Shown here piece after piece: positions 11,140 through 21,961 of a DNA stretch of 64,000 bases. The notes beneath the pieces are model-generated. The model searched no databases. It was not told the DNA's origin and saw only the letters and a list, made by a program, of their open reading frames with translations. Each line of letters starts with the position of its first letter. The stretch's first letter is position 1. The DNA is from Anagrus nilaparvatae (lineage: Eukaryota; Arthropoda; Insecta; Hymenoptera; Mymaridae). Location: positions 14,054,001-14,118,000 of the forward strand of contig JAKSXM010000263.1 of assembly GCA_022575985.1 (NCBI GenBank). The letters are read 5' to 3'. A program made the translations under genes and the position numbers.

Positions 11140-11735
11140 AACTAGCGATTGGGCCCAATAGGCACCTGGATGGCCGAATTTTGTCTGTTGGTATTTATTT
11201 TATCATTTTTGACTCATTTTTACCCCTACAGTCCATTTTTATCCATGGCAATCAATTTGAATATCACTATTTCTTTTTTAACCGGTTGGGCCAAATAGGC
11301 CTCTGGATAGCTGAATTTATCATGTTGAACCGATTTTTTACCTCTATAGTCGACTTTCGTCCGTGGGGATCAATTTATAAATCAGGATGTCGTTTTTACC
11401 CGATTAGGCCCAACAGGTCCTTGTATGGCTGGTTCTATCCGTTGGTATTTATTTTATCATGCTGGATCCATTTTTTACGACTACAGTCAATTTTTATCCC
11501 TAAAGATCAATTTGTACATCAATATCTCATTTTTTCCGGATTGGGCCCAATGGGCCCCGGTATAGCTGATTCTATCCGTCGGATTTTATTTTGACATTCT
11601 CGACCCATTTTTTACCCCATCAGTCCATTTTCGACCCTAATCAATTTAAACATCATTATTTTTTTTTTACCAGATAGGGCTCAATGGGTCCCTGGATAAC
11701 CGAATTTATCTGGTAGTATTTATCTAATGTTTTGT
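11140..11735. repeat. Minisatellite, 4-5 copies of a ~117-140 bp unit
   Basis: Each unit starts GATTGGGCCCAATAGG-like (11145, 11282, 11401, 11538, 11675), continues with a GG-TAGCTGAATTTAT block, TTTTTTACC, a CAGTCCATTTT block and a GATCAATTT block, and ends in a T-rich spacer. Units differ by substitutions and small deletions. The continuous plus-strand reading of 137 codons across it is a by-product of the repeat, not a gene. Confidence 0.75.
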
Positions 11736-11758
11736 TAAAAAAAATAAAAAAAAAATTT

Positions 11759-11870
11759 CTGTATACAGTGTCTGTATTCCGCGAAAAACTGTATGCAGGG
11801 CTGTATACAGGGCTGTGTACAGGGCTGTATACAGTTACTGTATATACGACTGTATACAGTGGCTTTGTAC
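11759..11870. repeat. GTATAC-core short tandem array
   Basis: Around seven copies of the palindromic word CTGTATACAG or close variants, often spaced as the 12-mer CTGTATACAGGG, occur in 110 bp. Each unit is self-complementary, so the array could form many small hairpins. It sits directly at the left edge of the palindromic element that follows. Confidence 0.65.
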
Positions 11871-11878
11871 GGGATTAA

Positions 11879-12830
11879 GCCTGAGCAGAAACTGTAAGTT
11901 ATATAACCATAAAACCGGTTTCATTTAGGGCATTTAAACATGTTATGTGAAAAAATAAAATTTTTTTGAAAAAAATTCGAAATTGGGGATCAATATGGCG
12001 GACACGAAAAACTAAATTTTGTTATTTTTTGGTCAAAATTTGTTTACTAAAATTTGGATATTTTTGGGATGCTCATTACGAATATCTATCTATTTTTCAA
12101 AAACTCGAAATGGCGGATCTAATGTGGCTACTGAAAAATGCGAAATTTCGAGATTTTTGACGATTTTGAGCCTGAGAAGAAACTGTAAATAGTATAACTG
12201 TAAAACCGGTTTTATTTAGGGCATTTAAACATGTTATATGAAAAAATAAAAATTTTTTTATTTTAATTCAAAATGGCAGATCAATATGGCGGACACAGCA
12301 GAAACTTACAGTTTCTTCTCAAGCTCGCCATTTTGAGTTTTTGAAAAATAGATAGATATTCGTAATGAGCATCCCAAAAATACCCTGTACACAAATTTTG
12401 ACCAAAAAATAACGAAATTTAGTTTTTCGTGTCCGCCATATTGATCCCCCATTTTGAATTTTTTTCAAAAAAATTTTATTTTTTTAAAATAACATGTTTC
12501 AATGCCCTAAATGAAACCGGTTTTATGGTTATATAACTTACAGTTTCTGCTCAGGCTCAAAATCGTCAAAAATCTCGCAATTTCCAGTTTTTCAACGGCC
12601 ATATTGGTTCCTCCATTTAAAATTTTTGAAAAATAACTATATATTCGTAATGAGCACCCAAAAAATACCATTCACACAAATTTTTATCAAAAAATATCAA
12701 AATTTAAATTTTTCTGACCACCATATTGGTCCGCCATTTTGAAATTTGTTTTTGTTTTATTTTACTAATTTGAGACAAATGCCCTAAATGGAATAGGTTT
12801 TACAGCTCTGTCAAATGCAGTTTCTTCTTA
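11879..12830. repeat. Large palindromic repeat built from ~290 bp units
   Basis: The left arm 11879-12115 (GCCTGAGCAGAAACTGTAAG ... CGAAATGGCGG) is the reverse complement of 12327-12556 over about 235 bp with few differences. A shorter nested pair (12168-12187 with 12306-12325) uses the same GAGCCTGAGAAGAAACTG word. A third, more diverged unit in the right-arm orientation runs to about 12830. Each unit carries an ATGGCGGAC word, which links it to the satellite at 16.2-18 kb. Confidence 0.75.
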
Positions 12831-12849
12831 AGATTTAATGGGTTAATCA

Positions 12850-13405
12850 TGTAGGGGCAAAGAAACGCATTTTTTGAATTTTGAAGGGGTGGGGATGAGC
12901 TCCCCCTCCAGGACAAGACTGACATCGTAAAAAAATAATTTTCTTTGCCTTTTTAGTCCAATTTGAAAAAATGAAGGGCAGGTATAATTTTTTAATTTCA
13001 AAAAAATTGATTTTTCGAAAATGTAAAATCAATCTTTGGGCCCTTAAGGTGGTCTTAAGTGGTCATAAGGGTCTAAAAACAATAATTAATGAAATATATT
13101 TTAGTTAAAACGTAAAAATATTTGCTCAAAAAGATTAAGGGAGGTTCCAAAACGAATTTTCGCAATTATATTGCATTTTAATCGTAAAGAGACAAAAAAC
13201 GCGTTTTTTGAGTTTTGAAGGTGTGGAAATGAGCTCCTCCTCCAGGACAAGACTGATATCAGTAAAATATACTTTTTTTCACCTTTTTAGGTCAATTTAA
13301 AGAAATTAAACGCAGGCTATTTTTTTATGCTCAAAAAACCAATTTTTCGAAAATTAAAAATATATTTTCAGGGTCTTAAAATGGTCTTAAGGGTCTAAAA
13401 CCAAT
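12850..13405. repeat. Two-copy tandem duplication, ~335 bp period
   Basis: 12850-13088 and 13186-13405 share GAGCTCC-CCTCCAGGACAAGACTGA, an AATTTTTCGAAAA-like block and GGTCTTAAGGGTCTAAAA in the same order, clearly diverged. Confidence 0.65.
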
Positions 13406-14246
13406 GAAGGTTGAAAATACATTATGTGCCCTTTTTTTCTACGCAATTTTCAGATTAATACCGTATTGGAGCCAGTTTTCGAACGTATTGGTTTTCGATC
13501 AAATACACACAAATTAGCTTTTATATAAAAAAGTATGCATCATTTATCTAAAACCGAGTTATTATGAATTATTATGAAATTATTATGAAACTATAAACCC
13601 TAAAGAACTGATTTTTACCTTACCGATGTTAAAAAACAATTTAAATTAATAAAAAAAATAAGAAAAATGCTCTCTTGTACAACCTTAGGAGATTTTTCTC
13701 ATCCTTTTCACCAAATCTCGTGTTTTATTAAAATCGAGTTTTAAGGATACCTACTCTATGCCGAATACTAAAAATGCTTTTTATTACGTTGTGATGCTTT
13801 AATAAATAAAAATTTATTTTAAATTGGTATATCGATAATCGATTCCTAACTTTTTTACACAAAACAGGTTTTCGATATTTTCAATAATATTACACATTTT
13901 TTTTATTTAAACGATATTTTTTTAATTATAAAACATTACATTTATCACTATTACATTTTTTATACTATATTTCACAACAATTAACAAAATATTTACTAAA
14001 TTTTCACATAAAAACACAATTTTAAGTATTTATATACTTATGTATCACTTTGATTTAACACCATAAACTTGCAATAAACCCTTCGTTTTAATAAAAAATA
14101 CGTAGAAACACTTTAAAATTAGAAAAAAATCTTTTTTTTAATAGTAAAAATGTATAAAAATTATATTTTAACACTTTTTTTATAAAATTAATGCTTTTTT
14201 TACTTTTAAAAACACAAATAAATAAAGAGGTAAATAAACGCTTGTG
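13406..14246. other. AT-rich DNA, nothing recognised
   Basis: Flanks the Helitron remnant on its 3' side. No gene or structured repeat seen. Confidence 0.4.
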
Positions 14247-14249
14247 TTT

Positions 14250-16165
14250 ATAATAAAGCTGCGCGCCAACTGATTGCTTCTGGTAATTGCTGCGGTGAAT
14301 CATTGTCAGAATAAATTATTTTTCCGACATGACCTAAAGTAACATTGATTAAACCTCCAATAGTCCATAAGTTTGCCCTTAACATTACACGATAATTTTT
14401 AGATAAATATAGGATATTTTGTAATCCTGAAGCTTTTTCATCCGAACAACTCATGGCTACATTGGGTACATTTGTACCTACAATGCGAGCTACTGCGTTT
14501 CCTGTGTTTTTTAAATATTTTTCGTTATGTGCATCTACTTCTGTGCATTTCGGGTATAAGTGTATTGCATTTTCAAATAAATCTAATTCATTTTTTGGTA
14601 TTATGGTTTTCCGTCTGTAATGCTTCATAACTTTCCTGGGACAATTCTGCGTTTGCAATTTCATCCAACAATTTAGAGTATGGCGTTTGATTACCTTCTT
14701 GTAGGTGTGCATTTTTTAAACAGAAGTATTTCTGAAACTCATTAAAAACAAGTTTTCCCTGTGATTGCATTTTGTCAGTATGTTTTTTTGTACTAAATAT
14801 TGCTGTGTCTCCTACGGATGTTAATTGGTTATAATCGCCGAATAAGTAGATTATTAATCCACCGAATAGTTCATCAATTTGCATTAGCAAAAATTTCTCT
14901 ACACCGTGATTCTATTTGGAATAAAGTTCGTAAACCTATTAATGACATTTCGTCAATTATTTCTTCTTTTGTCAGTTATAGTATTTGGATCCTCATTTGG
15001 ACATAATATTTTATATAAATTATTCCATTGATGATCTGCAGCACTAAGTGCAAAGAATATTGTTGGTTTTTTCAACTGTTTAACCATAGTAATAAGTTCG
15101 TCACACCGTTGATACCAATAACAGTTGATAGATCTATTTTAGAAGAATAAACCATAATATGTTACCAGAAATTTTTATCCTTTTCTAATTTGTTTTTTAA
15201 TTTTTCTATACTGCATTCTTATAATTTCGATTTGTTCACGTAAATTCCTGCTTTTTGTAACATTCCATGACTCATAACGATATTCAAACAAAAAAATCTG
15301 AATCTTGGATCTTGTGCGAAAATTTTATCTTTATATTTCATAAGATGTTTGAAATATTGATCTAAAGTAACTTTTATTTCTCTAATTTTTGAAAAGTCTG
15401 CTATTCCTCGAAATAAATGCGGGAATGCACAAGCTATGTAACCTTCCGTTGTGAACTCATTAATTAGATCGTTTTCTAATGTTGGGTAATTTATATGTAA
15501 TTCTTGGTTTATCTTATGATCTTGATTAATAATATATATATCTGGCACAAATTTGTTTCAGTTATTGTTTTATCATAAATTTCAGATGAATTATTTGATT
15601 TGTAAGAATTATTTACTGTATTTTTTATTATATTAATGATTGTCTAAAGATTGTAATTCTTTAGATATGTTTCCATTAATTGGTAATTGTTTTAAAATAT
15701 CTTCATATATTTCTATATTTTTGTAATATATATTATTTAACTTAAGCCATACAAGTGCATTTTTAATTTTTTTAGGACGCACTTTGAAATCACTAAATCC
15801 ACTTGAGTATTTTTATGAAAAATTAATGTAGATGGTAATTTATTTGGATGTATAGGTAATTTGTTTATATACTCATCAATATTTTGTCGAAAGTTAATTA
15901 TATTTCCAGAATAAGATTATTGATTTCCTTTAATTCAATAAATTATCGGATGGATCCTAGTTATTAACATTTGTTCTATATAACTTAAATTACGTAATTC
16001 ATCTGGTACTGTTCCCGGATCCATATTGTTATCTACAGTCAATTGGTTTGATTTTTTGCAATCAGTACAAATGTTATTTTCATCCGTATGAATGTCATAA
16101 AATGATCTGTTACATCTAATACATTCTTGAGTGAAAATATTTTGACATTCTTTGTCAAATAAATT
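14250..16165 (-). pseudogene. Helitron replication protein, internal-deletion derivative
   Basis: On the minus strand the order is: a Cys-rich opening (CQNIF...CIRC...ICTDCK, near 16150-16060), NNMDPGTVPDELRNLS, IINFRQNIDEY, then the Helitron-like N-terminal domain (EGYIACAFPHLFRGIADF, IKVTLDQYFKHLM, DPRFRFFCLN; 15548-15219). QLKKPTIFFALSAADHQW follows near 15090-15030. Reading then jumps straight to the Walker B region of the Pif1-like helicase (IDEMSLIGLRTLFQIESR), ELFGG ... GDYNQL, and the C-terminal GLINVTLGHV block. The HUH Rep nuclease motifs and the helicase P-loop are missing, so the copy lacks both catalytic centres. Further stops and frameshifts are scattered through it, and it is cut off near 14270 just after the LPEAI motif. 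The family match is strong; the product is non-functional. Confidence 0.85.
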
Positions 16166-16184
16166 TCCAGGGGGTTTAACTTAA

Positions 16185-17990
16185 CTTTTCAAGGGGGTTT
16201 TTTAGAGTAAAAATTATGAATTTTTGGTCAAAAATATTTCCACTCAAAATTCATGTTTATCGTTCTAAAAAACTCTTTTGTAATATCTTGTAAAATCGGT
16301 AAATATGTTGTTGAAAAATTAAATATTTTCCACCCAAAATTCATATTTCTCGCCTTAAAAACCCGCTTGTAAAGTTAAAAGTTAATTTTTTTAAGTTTTA
16401 TGGTCCGCCATTTTGGAAAATCTGAAAATATATAGGGTTGAAAAATTTAATATTTTTTACCCAAAATTCATTTTTTTAGACTTTAAAAACTTCCTTGTAA
16501 TGTGATAAGTTAATTTTTTAAAGTTTTTCAATTCACCATCTTGGAAAATTGGAAAATATGTTCATTTGAAAAATTGAATGTTTTCCACTTAAAATTCATT
16601 TTTTTCGCTTTAAAAAACCTTCTTATATGTGAAAAGTTGATTTCTTCAAGTTCTTAGTCCGCCATCTTGTAAAATCAGAAAATATGTTGTTGAAAAATTA
16701 AATATTTTCAACCCAAAATTCATTTTTCTTGCCTTAAAAAACCCCCTTGTAAAGTTAAAAGTTAATTTTTTTAAGTTTTATGGTCCGCCATTTTGGAAAA
16801 TTAGAAAATATGTTGGGTTGAAAAATTTAATATTTTTTAACCATAATTCATTTTTTCTAGACTTTAAAAACTTCCTTGTAATGTGAAAAGTTGATTTTTT
16901 TAAGTTTTTCAATTCACAATCTAGGAAAATTGGAAAATATGTTGATTTGAAAAATTGAATGATTTCCACTCGAAATTCATTTTTTTCGCTTTAAAAAACC
17001 TTCTTATAATGAGAAAAGTTGATTTCTTCAAGTTTTTAGTCCGCCATTTTGTAAAATCGGTAAATATGTTGCTGAAAAATTGAATATTTTCCACCAAAAA
17101 TTCATTTTTCTCGCCTTAAAAAACCCCCTTGTAAACTTAAAAGTTTATTATTTTAAGTTTTATGGTCCACCATCTTGGAAAATCGGAAAATGTGTTGAAT
17201 TGAAAAATTAAATATTTTCGACCGACAATTCATATCTCTTTCCCCAAAAACCCCTTTATAAGGTTAAAAGTTAATTTTTTTAAGTTTAATGGTCCACTAA
17301 CTTGGAAAATCGGAAAATTTGTCGGGTTGAAAAGTTAAATATTTTTCACGGAAAATTCATTTTTTTCGCCTTAAAAAATTTCTTTGTAACGTGAAGTTGA
17401 TTTTTTCAGGTTTTTAGTCCGCCATCTTGGAAAATCAGAAAATATGTTGGGTTGAAAAATTAAATATTTTAGACCGAAAATTCATATCTATTGCCCCAAA
17501 AACCCCCTTGTAAGGTTAAAATTTAATTTTTTTAAGTTTAATGGTTTTCTATCTTGGAAAATCGGTTTAGTTGAAAAATTAAATATTTTTGACCGGAAAT
17601 TCTTATTTCTTGCCCCAAAAACTCCCTTGTAAAGTTAAAAGTTAATTTTTTTAAGTTTAATGGTACGCTATCTTGGAAAATCAGAAAATTTTTTGGGTTG
17701 AAAAATTGAATATTTTTCACCGAATATTTATTTTTCTTGCCCTGAAAAAATCCTTTGTAATGTGAAAAGTTGATTTTTCAAGTTTTTAGTCCGCCATCTT
17801 GGAAAATCGGAAAACATGTTGGGTTGAAAAATTAAATATTTTCCATGCAAAATTCATTTTTCTCGCCCTAAAAAATTAAATCTCCTTCTAATGTGAAAAG
17901 TTGATTTTTTCAAGTTTTTCAATCCACCATTTTGGAAAATTGGAAAATATGTTGGGCTAAATAATTAAAAATTTTATTAATTAAAATGTT
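16185..17990. repeat. Satellite array, ~125 bp monomer, three-monomer higher-order unit
   Basis: At least thirteen monomers follow one another; the word TCCGCCATCTTGGAAAATCGG or a variant recurs near 16432, 16545, 16660, 16786, 16910, 17040, 17167, 17295, 17418, 17545, 17665, 17790 and 17920. Three monomer types alternate in the first half (TATGGTCCGCCAT, CAATTCACCAT, TTAGTCCGCCAT), so 16432, 16786 and 17167 begin successive units of about 355-380 bp. Regularity decays after about 17300. Short minus-strand open frames in it are by-products. Confidence 0.85.
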
Positions 17991-18270
17991 TTTTTCAACC
18001 TCGAATACCCCTAGGTAATGTGAAAAGTTCTTTTTTATTCGTAAGTATCGAAACTCTCAATATTTAAATTTTAAAAAATGTAATTTTTTGATGAGGAGTT
18101 AGATTTTTCGCTATTATTCTTAAATGTGCGTACCAAATGGGCTACAAATTTAATCAGTTCGTCTTTGTCTCATTTGAGACCATCTGTGAAATTTTGAAGC
18201 CAATCGGCAATATCATTAAAGAGTTATCGTGCACACAAACTCGACATTCTGTCGCGGGAATAGACTAATT
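17991..18270. repeat. Dispersed repeat flanking the satellite (inverted partner at 58440-58720)
   Basis: Contains CCTCGAATACCCCTAGGTAATGTG, TTCGTAAGTATCGAAACT-like and GTCTCATTTGAGACCATCTGTGAAATTTTGAAG-like blocks. All are found in reverse complement and reverse order at 58440-58720, where satellite monomers again adjoin. So satellite and flank travel together as part of one element. Confidence 0.65.
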
Positions 18271-19195
18271 AGTAGTAGAAAAACTAAACTAAAAAACTAA
18301 AAACTAACTACTAATAGACTAATTACTCAACAGTCTAATTAGACCAGTCATCCTTACTCTACAAGCAGTTACACTTTTGGGGATCTTTGTCAAAAGCTTT
18401 ATAAGCTTTTTGAATTTTTGAATTTGAATTTTTAATGTGGTTTGTTCCAATATATTAGAGGTCATGGATCTTAAATATTACAATAGAACTAATATGCAAT
18501 CTATTTATTGTTAATTAAAATTAATTTAAAAAAAAAATGAAAATTATAAGAATCATAGAAAGAAAAATTATTTATAATATACAGAAATAATAAATTGCAT
18601 ATTAGCATGAACAAGATAAATTTATAAATTGTTTAAACATTTTCTGACAATACAGTTTTCTGACAGTAAAGTATATTAAATGATTATTACTTTCTATTTA
18701 TAAAAATCATCAATTGAACAATTAAGACTTATTTAGACAAAAATCAAATTGAATTAAGATTAATTAAAAGAAATAATTCTAAAGGATTAATTTAAATAGT
18801 TGTTCAATAAATAAAATTATTACAAATATGTTTTAAAATTAAGATTCTACAAAGATGCAGGCCAGAATAAGCAGCTGCCAGATGATAAAAGTACGTTCAG
18901 AACGTCAAAATAATTAGTATAAAGTTTATAATGATTATAATAAAAAACATGATTTTAGCTTCCAAAAAATTATTTTTATTTTTAAATTAAATATGATTTA
19001 TATGATTTTAAGATTTTATTTAAATTGAATTAATTAATTGATTAAGTTAACTATAAATTGCAAGTAAAAAAGAATTCAAGTTGACTAAAACAGGGAGAGA
19101 ATAAATTTTAATTAGACAAACAAATAAAAAAAATACAAATAAAATTTATAGATATTTAAATTTAATTTTAAGTTAAATTTTTAAAATAAAGTAAA
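18271..19195. other. AT-rich DNA, nothing recognised
   Basis: Contains a short ACTAATTAG-type inverted word cluster near 18265-18345. No credible gene. Confidence 0.4.
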
Positions 19196-19199
19196 ATAA

Positions 19200-19335
19200 A
19201 GGCTTATGGCCAACATAAGGGGGCACAAACCAGCAAAGCGAAGACTCCTAATTTCCGCGGTGAACTCTGCTATACGGCTCGGAAGTTTCAGCGGACGCCG
19301 TCCGAATCAAGAAGTACAGGCATAAGATCTACTCT
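19200..19335 (+). pseudogene. Possible R1-type LINE RT fragment
   Basis: A brief GC-richer block reads KPAKRRLLISAVNSAI (about 19230-19278), resembling the conserved segment just after the RT core of R1-clade LINEs, where ...RRLL.SVV.S...YG is typical. The reading ends at a TAA near 19323. About 40 codons only; similarity by eye, so tentative. It is followed by the palindrome CTACTCTGTACAGAGTAG (about 19330-19347). Confidence 0.35.
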
Positions 19336-19344
19336 GTACAGAGT

Positions 19345-19805
19345 AGAGTGTGTCTTATTTTTCATTTTTCGATATTTTTTGGCTCCCCCCATTTTTTTCG
19401 AATATTTTGTTCATAAAAAACTCCCAGCTCCAAGGATTTTGATTTTCGATTTTTTTAACCCGTGCCGCCGAGCACTTGAAGTTCCCAATTTAAATAACAT
19501 GGGAATTTTGAGTTTTAAACTATACAAATTTTGACAGAGGACACAAAGCGTTTTAGAAAGCTAATTTTTACTAAAAAACATTCTTTTATATGTTTAAAGA
19601 CATAAAAACAGCCCTGCATTCATTCCCAAGGGAATTCTGGGGCTAAAAACGCAAATTTACATGTTGGCTCACACTTATAAAACAGGGTTTTTCAGTAATT
19701 TTCGATAATACGCTGCAACCTCAAAAATTAACAATAACACTTCTGGTTGTTCTACTTTTTTTGATGCAAGTGTCACCTTTCAAATGCCGTAAACTGCGTT
19801 CTTTT
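19345..19805. repeat. Dispersed repeat, direct copy of 34166-34640
   Basis: About 460 bp collinear with 34166-34640: AGAGTGTGTCTTATTTTT, ACCCGTGCC-CCGAGCACTTGAA, AAATAACATGGGAATTTTGAG, CACAAAGCGTTTTA and CACTTCTGGTTGTTCTAC. The same unit occurs inverted at 35095-35450 as the other arm of a palindrome. Here only one arm is present. Confidence 0.75.
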
Positions 19806-19997
19806 ATTATTATAAAATAGCTCCGTGAAAAATAGTTATTATTTACAGAAAAAGTTATAAAAATACCAGAAAAATCGGTCAAAAGTGTCAATATAAAACT
19901 TATTGAATAATTAAATAAATGAAAATAAAAACTCTAGCATAAAAATTAAATCAAGATTGAAAAAAAAAAAGTTGAGAAAATTTAGGTTAGAAAGGTG

Positions 19998-20835
19998 GCT
20001 TGTATTTTTTTTTTTTGGGCCCCTTCCGAGAGGGGGCCTTTTTTGTAGGACGAGGAGAATGCTGTTTACGCATACCATACACCGTGTACTGTATGGTTAT
20101 GTGGGACTCAACCTCAAATTTGGGGTAATACCCACTAAACTCCCCATCCTCCTGCATTTATGATAATATCATAGAATCCGGACCGGGACTCCCTGTTTAG
20201 GTATTACTTCGGTCCGGATAAAAATGCAGCCTAAGCGTTTCTTCGCCATACCCTGTCAATAAAGGAGGAGAGTTTCCTACGAGAGGAAACCTTCCTCCTT
20301 TTTTTTAATCAGTGTCGCCTGTACGTACTTTGCCACACTGTACTAGTTCACGGTACTGCACAGCATTTCCGGGACGACTCCTTCTGGCCTCCATTCATCG
20401 AAGGGCGGTCGCCCCTCAGCGAAGTAAGGATACCCAAAAAAGGTGTGCTCACCTGGACAATGCAAGCATTCCAGAGATGCTACCTTGCGCCACTTGAAAA
20501 GCATATCGCGGAAATAACCGTGACCAGTTAGGAACTTTGTGAGGTAGAAGTCTACCTCCCCATGATCACGGTTCATCCAGCTTTCCAAGTCGATGATAAG
20601 GCGGTGCGTCCAACGTGCCCTCGGGTCACCATTCCACCTATACTGCCAACATTCCATTGTGCGGGAGCGAGCGCGAACGAAAGCTACGTTGCGCTCTTCT
20701 TTCTTACGGTTGTAGATTGCCTGCCTTTCCAAGGCAAGCAGATCGATGGGAATTACCCGAGCTACTACCTGGATCGCTGGCTCTGATACAGTCTTGTAGG
20801 AGCAAGCGATTCGAAGTGCCCCCTGCCTCTGTGTG
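19998..20835 (-). pseudogene. 5'-truncated R1-clade LINE: ORF2 C-terminus and 3' UTR
   Basis: Minus-strand reading from about 20830 to the stop at 20343 gives the region after the RT domain of R1-type LINEs: ALRIACSYKTVSEPAIQV, VIPIDLLALERQAIYNRK, RWTHRLI, a block HGEVDFYLTKFLTGHGYF, and the C-terminal zinc motif CLHCPGEHTFFGYPYF. The last Cys of the usual C-x2-C-H-C is lost (replaced around GYPYF). Toward lower coordinates lies a 3' UTR with three strong hairpins: AAGGAGG.../CCTCCTT near 20264-20307, TCCGGACC/GGTCCGGA near 20178-20220, and GGCCCC/GGGGCC near 20018-20040. It ends in an A-run of about 14 (seen as T on the plus strand, 20005-20018). This is a typical 5'-truncated insertion. Confidence 0.75.
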
Positions 20836-21011
20836 GCTTTTATAGATCAAATATAATATTTATTTATACAACGGTCTTATTTCAGTTTAATTCTTAAAGA
20901 GGAGTCAATTCTGTTAAATTTATCATTTATTATTATCATTTATACAGACTTATTTCAGACTTATTTTTTAAATTTATTTATTTATATACTATTTATATTT
21001 GACTGTTAAAA
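20836..21011. other. AT-rich DNA
   Basis: Short AT-rich spacer between the LINE truncation point and the next open frame; nothing recognised. Confidence 0.4.
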
Positions 21012-21961
21012 ATGTTTTATGTCTTTTGTATCTTTTTATTAGCCATAATGACTTTGGCAGTTGCTATTTTAAGAAGTAAATTTAAAAAACTCATCAATAA
21101 TATTTATAATTTGTTTCGGAACCCTACTTCTGCCAGAACCTGATATTCCTGATGAACCAGAAGAAATTGTCATCCAAATGAATGATGACATAAATGATGA
21201 GGAAGAGATAAGACCACTACTTGCCAAGGCAATTCTTGTGTCTGATGAAGCCTTCATTTTGTTCGTCAAAAAGTTAAATCTGAGGAACTATCAAGATGTT
21301 AACGATGTAAAAGAGTTTCGTTTATTCCTAGTAAATTGTTTCCAAATCAATGATGATAATCAAATGTTGAGTCAAGAGTTACAAAAAGTTATAATCGCTA
21401 TAAAGAAAGCAAATTCACAAGTAATAAGGAGATGGATGTTGTGCATAAAACATCCATTGTTTGGTCTTTTCTTAACCCATTAGCGCCGGTGCGACCACAA
21501 CACTGACGCTCGGATTTTTGCTAATAAAACGGGTAAAAAAATGATTTTTTTTTAAACTTAAAATCTTCCTTTACTAAAAAGGATTGGCTTTACAAGATTC
21601 TGGGGTCAGATTTTTAATATTATTGACCGTTAATTAAATATGGCAGCCTCAAAAAGACAAAAAATCGATTATTCATACAAAATTAAAAATCTGACCCCGG
21701 AATCTTGTTAAGCAAGTCCTTTTTAGTAAAGGAAGACTTTAAGTTAAAAAAAAATTATTTTTTTACCCGTTTTCTAAGCGAAAATCCGAGCGTCAGTGGT
21801 ATGGTCTCGCCGGCGCTAATGGGTTAAGACAAAAATTTGATTTGTTGATCCGAAACAACATGGTATATCTAGTAATACCTACAGAGCGTGAGATAGAATT
21901 TTTGAGGCACCAAATCCGCAAAAAAAAGGTCTCTTTTACATCGTTTTCCTCTTATGTATAA
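21012..21961 (+). pseudogene. Unknown membrane-anchored protein, split by a hairpin MITE
   Basis: An ATG at 21012 opens a frame with a hydrophobic segment of about 20 residues (likely signal anchor) and a basic stretch. It ends at a stop at 21141. A +1 change or short intron would lead into the frame containing ATG 21178, which has an acidic Pro/Asp/Glu-rich linker followed by a mixed helical region to codon 98. There a 356-bp TTAA-flanked MITE interrupts it. Downstream of the MITE the same codon phase continues for 45 codons to a TAA at 21959-21961, ending in a Lys/Arg-rich tail. The join at the duplicated TTAA keeps the phase, good evidence that this was coding when the MITE landed. I do not recognise the family; it could be host or virus-derived. 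Confidence 0.5.
21472..21827. mobile_element. TTAA-flanked full-length hairpin MITE, 356 bp
   Basis: Starts TTAACCCATTAGCGCCGG and ends with CCGGCGCTAATGGGTTAA. The arms match for about 165 bp each with roughly a dozen differences, leaving a loop of only about 30 bp near 21650. TTAA at both ends and a CCC start point to a piggyBac-like transposase. It sits inside the open frame of the preceding entry. Confidence 0.8.

Noticed and set aside
11181..11594. 137-codon plus-strand open frame
   Set aside because: Lies entirely in the minisatellite; residues repeat with the DNA unit and no start context or family resemblance is seen.
16778..17720. 60-63-codon minus-strand open frames in the satellite
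   Set aside because: They repeat with the monomer and vanish in neighbouring monomers.
16185..17990. CRISPR-like alternation of repeat and spacer
   Set aside because: Whole monomers are related, there are no unique spacers, and the setting is eukaryotic.
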